Source: CAYQPF01 sp964419225
Lineage (GTDB): Bacteria; Cloacimonadota; Cloacimonadia; Cloacimonadales; CAYQPF01
NCBI GenBank assembly: GCA_964419225.1
Contig: CAYQPF010000082.1
Coordinates: forward strand, 1 to 22,342
Reading direction: 5' to 3'
Length of the DNA: 22,342 nt
Each line of letters opens with the position of its first letter. Within the stretch, counting starts at the first letter, position 1. A program made the translations under genes and the position numbers. Of the stretch, positions 1 to 7,624 are shown in pieces. The notes beneath the pieces are model-generated. The model was not told where the DNA came from. It ran no database searches and was given only the letters and a program-made list of their open reading frames with translations.

Positions 1-828
1 CTTGCTTGTACCATAAAAATCATATATTTTTTAACTTTTTTTAAGAAAATAGACTTGGAAAACCCAAAAACTTTTAATGAGAAAATAAACTGGCTACATT
101 TATATTGGTTTGATCCTATAGCAATAAAATGTGCTGATAAATTCTTAGTACGTGAGTTTGTAAAAGAAAGAGTGGGTGAGCACATTTTAACCGAACTTCT
201 TGGAGTTTATGATACTGTGGATGAATTAAATATCAGTGAATTGCCTGATAAATTCGTATTGAAAGCAACACATGGTTCACAATATAACATTATTTGCAAA
301 AACAAAAAAGACGTTTTATGGGAAAAAGAATTAAAGAACATGAGAAAATGGCTCAAGGTGGATTATTTTTTAGCAGGCAGAGAGTGGGTTTATCAAGGCA
401 TAAAACCAAGAATTGTTTGCGAAAAATATCTTGAATCAGGTGATGATAAACCTCTTAAAGACTACAAATTTTTCTGTTTCAACGGTGAACCTAAATTTTT
501 GTTTATTGCTTCGGATAGAGGAATTGGGACGAAATTTGATTTTTTTGATTTAGCTTGGAATAGAATTCCTGTAAAACAGTATTATCCTAATAGTGCAAAA
601 GAAATTTCTAAACCAGAAAATTGGGACACAATGCTTGATTATGCAAGAAAACTGTCAAAGGGATTTCCGCATGTTAGAGTTGATTTTTATTCTGCACAAG
701 GAAAAGTATATTTTGGAGAACTAACATTTTTTCATTTTGGTGGTTTAAAGAAATTTGTTCCAAAGAAATTTGATTTAATTTTTGGTAATGATTTTCCTTT
801 ACCAAGCAAACAAAATGTCCAGAAGTAA
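1..828 (+). CDS. TupA-like ATP-grasp family protein, 5' end cut by window edge
   Basis: The protein matches the ATP-grasp family named after TupA of teichuronopeptide synthesis. Its N-proximal NPKTFNEKINWL stretch, a DKFLVREFV segment, an FVLKATHGSQYNI glycine loop and a C-terminal VRVDFY...FGELTFFHFGG segment are typical of that family. Members are found in surface polysaccharide loci and are thought to ligate an amino acid or similar group to a glycan, but this substrate is not known. The frame is open back to base 1 with no stop, and the residues before the NPKTFNEK motif look like normal family sequence. The TTG at 55 has no Shine-Dalgarno motif, so the true start most likely lies upstream of the window. 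The stop TAA is at 826-828, and 60 bp separate it from the lipoprotein gene. Family call is firm; precise reaction unknown. Confidence 0.8.
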   Translation, partial: LACTIKIIYFLTFFKKIDLENPKTFNEKINWLHLYWFDPIAIKCADKFLVREFVKERVGEHILTELLGVYDTVDELNISELPDKFVLKATHGSQYNIICKNKKDVLWEKELKNMRKWLKVDYFLAGREWVYQGIKPRIVCEKYLESGDDKPLKDYKFFCFNGEPKFLFIASDRGIGTKFDFFDLAWNRIPVKQYYPNSAKEISKPENWDTMLDYARKLSKGFPHVRVDFYSAQGKVYFGELTFFHFGGLKKFVPKKFDLIFGNDFPLPSKQNVQK

Positions 829-888
829 TGTAGTTTTTTGAGTGTTTAAGAATTTTTACAGATATTTGAAAATTGAGGATATGAATTA

Positions 889-2370
889 ATGAAGAGTCAC
901 ATTACTATTTTTATCACAAAAATTTGTGTGGTATTATTACTGTCATTTCTTTTTTCTTGTACAAAAGCTACAGAATCCACCCCAACTTGGATAATTTCTG
1001 GTACGGTAACACTTGTAAATGATACAGGGAATGCTAATAAAACCCCTCATAATAATGCTGGAATTACTGTTTGTGTTTATCAATTGGCAGAACTGGACAG
1101 TACTTTGGTCAGATTAAATCTACAAAACCCCTCAATTGGAACTGTAATAAATCAAAAAACAGAATTTGATCATAGACTTCAAGCTCCTGTTTCATATACG
1201 GTAACTGACTCTTCAGGACATTTCGAAATTGCCAATATCCCCAATGGAGAATATAATATTGTTATTTTCAAAGAAGGCTGGGGAATGAGATATATACTTA
1301 ATCATCAAGCTTCTGAAAGTAGTCCATTAGAAGTAGAATTATTTCCTGAAACAACATTAAGTGGTGTTATAGATTCCAATGTTATATTAAAATCATTCCA
1401 TAACTATATTGTCACTGAACATGTTACTTTATTAAACAATGCCAGTATAGTTTTTGAAGGTAATTCCTTATTACGGATCAATCCGGGGAAGAATATCGAC
1501 GTTTATGGAGAAATAGCTTTTAATGGTTCTGCTGAAAGTCCTATTATCATAACTTCTAATGATAAATTAAATACGATCACAAAATATGAACCAGGTAATA
1601 TTGCTTATTTTGGAAGAGTTAGAGTTTGTACTGAGGGAAATATTAACAATAACATTATTAGTAACATTATTTTATCTTTTTCACTAAATGGGATTTCTAA
1701 TTATGTGAATGGAGTGTTATTTTCAAAAAATTTTTCAAAGCATTCTCAACATGCATATACTGCAGAAAGTGTTAACAACTCCTCAACAGAAAATTGTACT
1801 TTTAACAAAGTAGATAAACCTATTAGATACAATTTTGCACCTTCTAAGAACTCCTATATTCAAAAAAACAATATTATCAATTGTCAAACAGGCATTATAC
1901 TTGAAAACCAAAGTAGTCCGCAAATAAGTAACAATTTCATACTCAATTCAGAAACAGGAATCTATTCCTATAACATTTGTGAATCAAAAATAAACAATAA
2001 TCTGATTTCAAGTCTTACTATTGGAATAGCTGTTGTAGGACAATGTAATGAAAATATTGAATTTAATACTATTTATAGCGAAAAATGTATTGATATACCT
2101 GCCCATGGCTCTTTATTCGATTCAGTTGCCCAGATCACTAACAACAATTTGAAATGTTCTACTTTCTATATTTACCTGGGATTAAAAAATTCCTTAAATA
2201 TTAACGCTACAAATAACTATTATTTTGATACCAATTTGCCTACAATACTGAATAGTATTTTCGATAGATCAGACATGGTTCCTTCTGATCCATATTATTA
2301 TGAAACAGGCTTTGTAAATGTAGAACCGATCAAACAGGATTTTATTTCAACGGCTTTACCTATTAGATAA
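889..2370 (+). CDS. Lipoprotein with N-terminal carboxypeptidase-regulatory-like domain and parallel beta-helix
   Basis: The first 24 residues form a lipoprotein signal: MKSHITIFITK, a hydrophobic core VVLLLSFLF, and the lipobox LFSC with lipidated Cys24. Residues about 34-130 look like a carboxypeptidase-regulatory-like beta-sandwich (ISGTVTL near the start, DSSGHFEIANIPNGEYNIVI near the end). From about residue 165 onward, and clearly over 285-420, there are NN-I and GI repeats spaced 20-25 residues (NNIINCQTGI, NNFILNSETGI, NNLISSLTIGI) typical of right-handed parallel beta-helix (PbH1/NosD-like) proteins. It is therefore probably membrane-anchored and periplasmic or surface-exposed. Beta-helix proteins include polysaccharide lyases, hydrolases and binding proteins, but no catalytic residues can be identified here. 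A GAGGAT motif lies before the ATG. Its place at the head of a polysaccharide locus suggests a role in glycan handling, which is inference. Confidence 0.75.
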   Translation: MKSHITIFITKICVVLLLSFLFSCTKATESTPTWIISGTVTLVNDTGNANKTPHNNAGITVCVYQLAELDSTLVRLNLQNPSIGTVINQKTEFDHRLQAPVSYTVTDSSGHFEIANIPNGEYNIVIFKEGWGMRYILNHQASESSPLEVELFPETTLSGVIDSNVILKSFHNYIVTEHVTLLNNASIVFEGNSLLRINPGKNIDVYGEIAFNGSAESPIIITSNDKLNTITKYEPGNIAYFGRVRVCTEGNINNNIISNIILSFSLNGISNYVNGVLFSKNFSKHSQHAYTAESVNNSSTENCTFNKVDKPIRYNFAPSKNSYIQKNNIINCQTGIILENQSSPQISNNFILNSETGIYSYNICESKINNNLISSLTIGIAVVGQCNENIEFNTIYSEKCIDIPAHGSLFDSVAQITNNNLKCSTFYIYLGLKNSLNINATNNYYFDTNLPTILNSIFDRSDMVPSDPYYYETGFVNVEPIKQDFISTALPIR

Positions 2371-2476
2371 AGGTTTTTAATAATGAAGTAAATTGTATTA
2401 TCTTCAAAATATAATGAACTTCGTAGAACGTTTATATCAATTAATGGAATTTTTTCCTACAAAAATGGAGATTAAT

Positions 2477-3025
2477 ATGAAGGACAATAGTATGAGATTA
2501 TCAGGTTTTGGTGTTGATTTAGTTGCAGTTGATACTGACGACACTGAATTTATTTTATCATTGAGAGTTAATCCACTATTGAATCAGCACTTATCATATG
2601 TTGACAATAGTTTTGAAAAGCAATATCAATGGCTGGCTGAATATAAGAAAAAAGAACTGGCAGGATTAGAGTATTATTTCATCTACATGGAAGGAGATAA
2701 CAAATGGGGGACAATTCGATTGTATTATATAGATAAAGAAAAATCTACATTCACTGCCGGTAGTTGGATTAAAGTACCAGGAGCTCCCAAAAATATTGCT
2801 AAAAAGGCTTATTATGTTATTCTTGATTATGCATTTCTTACTTTGGGACTTCAAGAACATCATTTTGACATCAGAAAAGGAAATCAAAGAGTAATTGAGT
2901 TTCATGAATATACAGGTGGTGTATTTGTAAGTGAAGGAGAACTGGATTATTTTTACATGATGGACAGAGATACATATTTGCAAAATAGATCCCGCCTTCT
3001 CAAAGATGTTGGGATTGAAGTTTAA
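2477..3025 (+). CDS. GNAT-family N-acyltransferase, probably acting on a nucleotide amino sugar
   Basis: The protein resembles GNAT acetyltransferases of sugar-nucleotide pathways. It has LSLRVNPLLNQHLSYVDNS (sequence like the RNxxxxxxWFxx region of PseH/spermidine-acetyltransferase-type enzymes), a central sheet around YYFIYMEGDNKWGTIRLYYID, then LDYAFLTLGLQEHHFDIRKGNQRVIEFHEYTGG, which is the usual 'V..GN..a...ye..GF' CoA-side helix. I chose the ATG at 2477 because GGAG lies 6 bp upstream; the open frame extends back to a TTG at 2393 without a good ribosome binding site. That gives 183 aa, the normal family length. It lies directly before rmlA and the 3-amino sugar genes, so it is the best candidate to acylate the 3-amino group of the dTDP-sugar. 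The donor could be acetyl-CoA or the 3-hydroxyacyl group proposed for the genes at 5940-7617. Confidence 0.7.
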   Translation: MKDNSMRLSGFGVDLVAVDTDDTEFILSLRVNPLLNQHLSYVDNSFEKQYQWLAEYKKKELAGLEYYFIYMEGDNKWGTIRLYYIDKEKSTFTAGSWIKVPGAPKNIAKKAYYVILDYAFLTLGLQEHHFDIRKGNQRVIEFHEYTGGVFVSEGELDYFYMMDRDTYLQNRSRLLKDVGIEV

Positions 3026-3074
3026 ACGAGTACTCGTTAATTGAGCAACGAATAAATTATTGTTAGAGGCAAAA

Positions 3075-3956
3075 ATGAAAGGAATAATACTTGCAGGAGG
3101 AAGTGGTACAAGACTATTTCCCACAACCTGGATCATGAGTAAGCAACTGCTTCCGGTTTATGATAAACCAATGATTTTCTATCCCCTTTCGACATTAATG
3201 TTAGCAGGGATCAAAGATATCCTGATCATTTCTACACCGTGGGATCTGCCACATTACAAGAGTATTTTTCAAAATGGAAATGATTGGGGTTTAAATATTT
3301 CATATGCTGAACAGCCTAGTCCTGATGGATTAGCTCAGGCTTTCATTATAGGTGAAGAATTTATTGGTTCGGACAATGTTTGTTTAGTTTTGGGTGATAA
3401 TATTTTTTATGGTGCAGGTCTAATGTCAACACTTGAAAATACTGTATCTTTTGTGAATGAGAACAAAAAAGCAGTAATATTTGGGTACTATGTTGAAGAT
3501 CCTGAAAGATATGGAGTTGCAGAAATAGATAAGGATTATAATGTTTTAAGTCTGGAAGAAAAACCCTTAGAACCTAAGAGTAATTATGCTGTAGTTGGAT
3601 TATATTTCTATCCTAATGAGGTTGTAGAGATTGCAAAATCTGTCAAGCCCTCTAAACGGGGAGAATTAGAGATAACTGCCGTGAATCAGGAATTTTTAGA
3701 CAGAGATAAGCTGAAGATGGAAGTACTGGGTAGAGGTTATGCCTGGTTGGATACAGGAACTCATTCCAGTTTGTTAGAGGCATCTCATTTCATAGAAACT
3801 ATTGAAAAACGACAAGGTTTAAAAATATCCTGTATAGAAGAAATAGCTCTTAGAAAAAAAATGATCAATATGGATCAATTTGTTAAGCTGATTGACAAAT
3901 ATGCCAAATCTTCCTATGCAGACTATTTAAGAAACATCCTCAAACACTGTGAATAA
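3075..3956 (+). CDS. rmlA: Glucose-1-phosphate thymidylyltransferase
   Basis: RmlA makes dTDP-glucose from dTTP and glucose-1-phosphate, the first step to dTDP-deoxysugars in the cytoplasm. The N-terminal nucleotidyltransferase signature MKGIILAGGSGTRLFPTT is intact, followed by KQLLPVYDKPMIFYPLSTLMLAG, the metal-site VLGDNIFYG, the EEKPLEPKSNYAVVGLYFY segment and GRGYAWLDTGTHSSLLEAS, all diagnostic of the short RmlA class. I chose ATG at 3075 (293 aa, the usual length), preceded by AGAGG with 5-bp spacing, rather than the TTG at 3060. The last 8 bases overlap the next gene. RmlB, the 4,6-dehydratase that uses its product, is not in the window and must be supplied from elsewhere. Confidence 0.96.
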   Translation: MKGIILAGGSGTRLFPTTWIMSKQLLPVYDKPMIFYPLSTLMLAGIKDILIISTPWDLPHYKSIFQNGNDWGLNISYAEQPSPDGLAQAFIIGEEFIGSDNVCLVLGDNIFYGAGLMSTLENTVSFVNENKKAVIFGYYVEDPERYGVAEIDKDYNVLSLEEKPLEPKSNYAVVGLYFYPNEVVEIAKSVKPSKRGELEITAVNQEFLDRDKLKMEVLGRGYAWLDTGTHSSLLEASHFIETIEKRQGLKISCIEEIALRKKMINMDQFVKLIDKYAKSSYADYLRNILKHCE

Positions 3957-4359
3957 CTTAAAACCATTTTTGATAAACCTTCCCAAAATCCTTGACAGAA
4001 GAGGAAATCTGTCTTTTCTTGAGGGATCAAATCATATCCCTTTCGAAATAAAACGTTTATATATGATTTATGATGTACCTGGTGGAGAGAAACGGGGCGG
4101 ACATGCATATAAAGAGCTCAATGAGTTTATTATAGCACTTTCTGGAAGCTTTGATGTTGTTGTAGATGATGGACGGGAAAAGATCACATACTCTCTTAAT
4201 AGATCATATTATGGGTTATTTGTACCTAAATTGATATGGAGAGAGTTAAATAATTTCTCTACTAACTCACTTTGTTTAATAGTATCCTCGGAATTTTATT
4301 CTGAAGAGGATTACATAAGAGACTATCAAACTTTTTTAGATAAGATAAATGAAAAATAG
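3949..4359 (+). CDS. dTDP-4-keto-6-deoxyhexose 3,4-ketoisomerase paralogue, first copy (altered active site)
   Basis: This is a small cupin of the FdtA/QdtA (WxcM-like) family, which moves the keto group of dTDP-4-keto-6-deoxyglucose from C4 to C3. The family landmarks are present: LPKILDRRGNLSFLEGSNHIPF, IKRLYMIYDVPGGEKRGG and GLFVPKLIWREL. The conserved GGHAH motif reads GGHAY: His52 (counterpart of the catalytic base His49 of A. thermoaerophilus FdtA) is kept, but the position of FdtA His51 is Tyr54. The residue after the conserved Trp is Arg (WREL), as remembered for QdtA, whereas FdtA has His95. The start is a GTG inside the end of rmlA without a Shine-Dalgarno motif, which suggests translational coupling. 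It overlaps the next paralogue by 11 bp. It may be a partner subunit of the second copy or an enzyme with changed activity. Confidence 0.85.
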   Translation: MNNLKPFLINLPKILDRRGNLSFLEGSNHIPFEIKRLYMIYDVPGGEKRGGHAYKELNEFIIALSGSFDVVVDDGREKITYSLNRSYYGLFVPKLIWRELNNFSTNSLCLIVSSEFYSEEDYIRDYQTFLDKINEK

Positions 4360-4771
4360 CACTGTATTTGATTGCACTTTAATCCATTTACCTAAACTTG
4401 AAAACCGTGCTGGTAATATCAGTCCGATTGAAAATTGGCGGGATGTTCCTTTTGCGATTAATAGGATATATTATCTTTATGACATACCTGGTGGAGAAAG
4501 CCGGGGAGGACATGCACATAAAGATTTGAAGCAAATCATGATTGCTGCCAGCGGGTCCTTTGATATAACTTTGGATGATGGCAAATCTAAAAGAACGTTT
4601 AATCTTAACCGTCCATATCTGGGATTATATATAGTACCAGGATTATGGAGAGATTTAAGCAATTTTTCATCAGGAGCTATTTGTTTGGTATTAGCATCAG
4701 AGACATATTCTGAAGCAGATTATTTTAGAAACTACGAGGATTATTTAGAATGGAAACTATCCCCTTTTTAG
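4349..4771 (+). CDS. dTDP-4-keto-6-deoxyhexose 3,4-ketoisomerase paralogue, second copy
   Basis: This is a second WxcM-like cupin of 140 aa, clearly homologous to the gene just upstream. It has LPKLENRAGNISPIENWRDVPF, INRIYYLYDIPGGESRGG and a complete GGHAH motif (His55 and His57), so it is the likelier active 3,4-ketoisomerase. The position equivalent to FdtA Arg15 is Ala21, and the residue after the conserved Trp is Arg (WRDL) as in QdtA. This leans toward the Qui3N branch rather than Fuc3N, but the combination is not a clean match to either. The gene overlaps the upstream copy by 11 bp and the aminotransferase by 22 bp, as expected for tightly coupled translation of consecutive pathway enzymes. 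Confidence 0.88.
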   Translation: MKNSTVFDCTLIHLPKLENRAGNISPIENWRDVPFAINRIYYLYDIPGGESRGGHAHKDLKQIMIAASGSFDITLDDGKSKRTFNLNRPYLGLYIVPGLWRDLSNFSSGAICLVLASETYSEADYFRNYEDYLEWKLSPF

Positions 4772-5892
4772 ATATAAGAGAAACATATAAAGAACTTGAG
4801 ATTGAAATTGATCAGACAGTAAAAAGAGTATTAGATAAAGGTTATTTTGTACTGGGAGACGAAGTATCTGCCTTTGAGAAAAATTTTTCACAATTCATAG
4901 GTACCTCAGATTGTGTTGCAGTTAGTAATGGTTTAGATGCAATTTTTTTAATTTTGAAAGCATGGGATATTGGTTCGGGGGATGAAGTAATAGTGCCATC
5001 TAACACATTTATTGCTACGTGGCTGGCTGTAAGTTATACCGGGGCAATTCCTGTACCTGTTGAACCTGATGTGAATACCTTCAATATTGATCCAAAAAAA
5101 ATTGAAGAAAAAATTACGACTAGAACTAAAGCTATAATTCCTGTTCATCTTTATGGGTTTCCTGCAGATATGAAACCAATCATGGAGTTAGCAAACAAAT
5201 ATAATCTTAAAGTACTTGAGGATTCTGCTCAAGCTCACGGTTCATATTATAATGAGAGTAAATGTGGAAGCATAGGTCATGCTGCAGCTTTTAGTTTTTA
5301 CCCAGGTAAGAATTTGGGAGCATTTGGTGATGGTGGATGCGTTACCACAAACAATTCTGAATTAGCAGAAAAAATCAGAACGCTTGCAAATTATGGTTCC
5401 AGGAAGAAGTACATAAATGATTATAAAGGGTATAATTGCAGATTAGATGAACTTCAGGCTGCAATATTAAATGTAAAATTGAAGTATTTAGACAATTGGA
5501 ATAAGAGAAGGAATAATATTGCTCAAAAGTATATAGATAATTTTAAAGATTTTGAGCAATTGGTTTTACCTTATGCGAATTTGAAACGAAGTTTTGTAAA
5601 GGGGACACTTCTTTTTTGTGATAATCAACATTATACCACGTGTTGGCATTTGTTCGTTATCAGATTACAAAAAAGAGATGATTTAATGGAATATTTAACA
5701 AAAAATAAGATACATTCAATAATTCATTATCCCATTCCCCCACATAAACAAACGGCATATGAAGAATATCAAAATTATGTTTTACCTGTTTGTGAAGACA
5801 TTGCTAAAACCTGTCTAAGTATTCCAATCGGTCCACATCTTAATGATAGTCAGGTGGATCATATTAGTGAAACAATAGCAAGATTTTTTTAA
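4750..5892 (+). CDS. fdtB: dTDP-3-keto-6-deoxyhexose 3-aminotransferase (DegT/DnrJ/EryC1/StrS family)
   Basis: A PLP-dependent sugar aminotransferase. It starts METIPFLDIRETYKEL, as FdtB/QdtB proteins do, and has GYFVLGDEVSAFEKNF, the cofactor-contact segment LKVLEDSAQAHGS (Asp158, His163) and the Schiff-base lysine Lys187 in FSFYPGKNLGAFGDGG. The YNCRLDELQAA motif and the late segment IHSIIHYPIPPHKQTAY are also typical. Following the ketoisomerases, it would aminate C3 to give dTDP-3-amino-3,6-dideoxy-hexose (Fuc3N or Qui3N). About 15-20 extra residues sit between EQLVLPYANL and CWHLFVIR compared with what I recall of the family. Length 380 aa is slightly above usual. fdtB and qdtB products cannot be told apart by eye, so the symbol stands for either. 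Confidence 0.9.
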   Translation: METIPFLDIRETYKELEIEIDQTVKRVLDKGYFVLGDEVSAFEKNFSQFIGTSDCVAVSNGLDAIFLILKAWDIGSGDEVIVPSNTFIATWLAVSYTGAIPVPVEPDVNTFNIDPKKIEEKITTRTKAIIPVHLYGFPADMKPIMELANKYNLKVLEDSAQAHGSYYNESKCGSIGHAAAFSFYPGKNLGAFGDGGCVTTNNSELAEKIRTLANYGSRKKYINDYKGYNCRLDELQAAILNVKLKYLDNWNKRRNNIAQKYIDNFKDFEQLVLPYANLKRSFVKGTLLFCDNQHYTTCWHLFVIRLQKRDDLMEYLTKNKIHSIIHYPIPPHKQTAYEEYQNYVLPVCEDIAKTCLSIPIGPHLNDSQVDHISETIARFF

Positions 5893-5939
5893 AGAGATAA
5901 ATAAGATAAATTTGCTTTGTCAGTTTATTAGGAGATCAA

Positions 5940-6932
5940 ATGAAACAATTAGTTCGTAAAGTCAAAATAATAGGTACAGGATCATATACCCCACTAAAGA
6001 TTTATACTAATGATTATTTAGAAACGATATTACCTACAACATCTGCCTGGATATATGAGAATTTAGGAATCAGAGAACGCAGAATAGCTGATTCATGTGA
6101 GTTTACCAGCGATTTAGCATCTAAGGCTGGTCTAAGAGCTATTGAAAATGCAAATCTGACGGCAGACGACATTGATTTAATTATTGTTGCAACTGCCACA
6201 CCAGACAGATTAGCTCCTTCAACTGCTGCTATTGTGCAGGACAAATTGCAGGCCTATAATGCTGCTGCTTTTGATATAGCAGCTGTTTGTAGTGGTTTTT
6301 TATTTGCTATGTCTGTAGCTACTCAATTTATCTCAAGTGGAGTTTATGATCATGTATTGGTAATTGGTGCTGACACTTTTTCAAAAATAACAGACTGGAC
6401 AAGAAGAGATGCAGTGTTTTTTGGAGACGGAGCCGGAGCCGCTGTAGTTTCCCATTGTAATGAAGATGAGGGATTTTTAGCATACAGACTTTACACAGAT
6501 AGTCGTGGAAAATATCATTTCACTATTCCTGCAGGTGGTTCAGAGATCCCTGCTTCACAAAGTAGTATAGATCAAAAATTGCACTATTTCCAAATGAATG
6601 GCAGAGAAGTTTACAACACTGCTATAAAAGCTTTGCCCAATGCGATTAATCAGGTTTTAGAAGATACGGGACTAAGTATAAATGATATTGATATTATGAT
6701 ACCACATCAGCCAAGTATAAAAATCCTAGAAAAGACTGCAGAGATTATAGGATTACCTTTTTCCAAAGTAAGAACTAATATGGATAAATATGCCAATACA
6801 TCAGGAGGAACTATTCCTATACTCTTAGATGAAGTAAACAGATCCGGAGAATTAACTAAGGGTAAAATAATTTTATTTGCTGCGGTAGGAAGCGGTTGGA
6901 CTTACGGAGCATCCATAATAAAGTGGGCATAG
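5940..6932 (+). CDS. 3-oxoacyl-ACP synthase III (FabH-like) in a sugar-modification context
   Basis: The protein is a KAS III-type thiolase-fold enzyme. The full triad is visible: Cys117 in AAVCSGF, His256 in PHQPS and Asn286 in YANTSGG. The FFGDGAGAAV loop (160-169) and the IRERRI segment near residue 44 fit FabH as well. Housekeeping FabH lies with other fatty-acid genes, whereas this copy sits between a sugar aminotransferase and a FabG-like reductase. It would condense an acyl-CoA with malonyl-ACP, giving for example acetoacetyl-ACP, which the next gene could reduce to a 3-hydroxyacyl donor for the 3-amino sugar. No dedicated acyl carrier protein gene is present. The ribosome binding site AGGAG lies 7 bp before the ATG. 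Family assignment is firm; the role is inferred from context. Confidence 0.88.
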   Translation: MKQLVRKVKIIGTGSYTPLKIYTNDYLETILPTTSAWIYENLGIRERRIADSCEFTSDLASKAGLRAIENANLTADDIDLIIVATATPDRLAPSTAAIVQDKLQAYNAAAFDIAAVCSGFLFAMSVATQFISSGVYDHVLVIGADTFSKITDWTRRDAVFFGDGAGAAVVSHCNEDEGFLAYRLYTDSRGKYHFTIPAGGSEIPASQSSIDQKLHYFQMNGREVYNTAIKALPNAINQVLEDTGLSINDIDIMIPHQPSIKILEKTAEIIGLPFSKVRTNMDKYANTSGGTIPILLDEVNRSGELTKGKIILFAAVGSGWTYGASIIKWA

Positions 6933-6933
6933 T

Positions 6934-7617
6934 ATGAAAATTATTACTGGTGCATCACAAGGAATTGGAAAGTTTCTTTTTCAGAAGTTCAGAGAAGATA
7001 CTACTGAAGTATTTGGTCTGGATTACAAATTTTCAGAAAAAGATAATGTTGACAATCAATTTAAAATTGATATAAGTAACAAAGATGAGATATCCAGATG
7101 GGTCAATGTTATCAAAGAAGATTTAAGTAGTATCGTATTAATAAACTGTGCTGGTATTAATTACAATTCATTTGCTCATAAAGCAGATTTAGATAAATGG
7201 GAGCAAGTGATAAAAGTAAATTTCCTGGGTACTTTCTTTATGATCCACAATTTATTGCCAATTATGAGAGAGCAGAGTTATGGCAGAATAATTAATTTTT
7301 CTTCTGTTGTGACTCAATTGCCAACAGTGGGAACAAGTGCTTACACATCGTCCAAAACTGCCTTAAATGGACTTTCAAAAACGATAGCTAAAGAGAATGC
7401 TTCAAAAAATATTACAATCAATAACATAGTACTTGGATATAGTGAGATTGGCATGGGTCTAAATGAGATAACGGAAGATCAACGGAAGGAATTATTGAAT
7501 AGAATACCCATGAAGAGGTTTTGTGAACCGGTTGAAATCTATCATACAGTTCAATTTCTAATAGAAAACAGCTATATTTCCGGATCTTGTATTGATTTAA
7601 ACGGTGGATTAGTTTAA
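6934..7617 (+). CDS. Short-chain dehydrogenase/reductase, FabG-like
   Basis: A classical SDR of 227 aa. It has the dinucleotide loop TGASQGIG (residues 5-12), NCAG (71-74), Ser123/Ser124, and Tyr137-x-x-x-Lys141 in SAYTSSK, and ends with DLNGGLV, close to the FabG C-terminus. The catalytic set is intact, so it should be an active NAD(P)H reductase. Only one base separates it from the FabH-like gene, so the two are probably co-translated. The simplest reading is reduction of the 3-oxoacyl product of the previous gene to 3-hydroxyacyl. A sugar-nucleotide reductase is the main alternative, since SDRs in such loci also reduce keto-sugars. Confidence 0.82.
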   Translation: MKIITGASQGIGKFLFQKFREDTTEVFGLDYKFSEKDNVDNQFKIDISNKDEISRWVNVIKEDLSSIVLINCAGINYNSFAHKADLDKWEQVIKVNFLGTFFMIHNLLPIMREQSYGRIINFSSVVTQLPTVGTSAYTSSKTALNGLSKTIAKENASKNITINNIVLGYSEIGMGLNEITEDQRKELLNRIPMKRFCEPVEIYHTVQFLIENSYISGSCIDLNGGLV

Positions 7618-7624
7618 CAACTAA

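Noticed and set aside
3025..3038. 14-bp perfect palindrome AACGAGTACTCGTT between the GNAT gene and rmlA
   Set aside because: As RNA it gives only a 5-bp stem with a 4-base loop and no U-tract, so it is neither a convincing terminator nor a clear member of the GTNAC heptads.
2666..3136. 156-codon open frame on the minus strand
   Set aside because: It is antisense to the GNAT gene and the start of rmlA, lacks a ribosome binding site and resembles no family; it is a shadow of AT-rich coding DNA.
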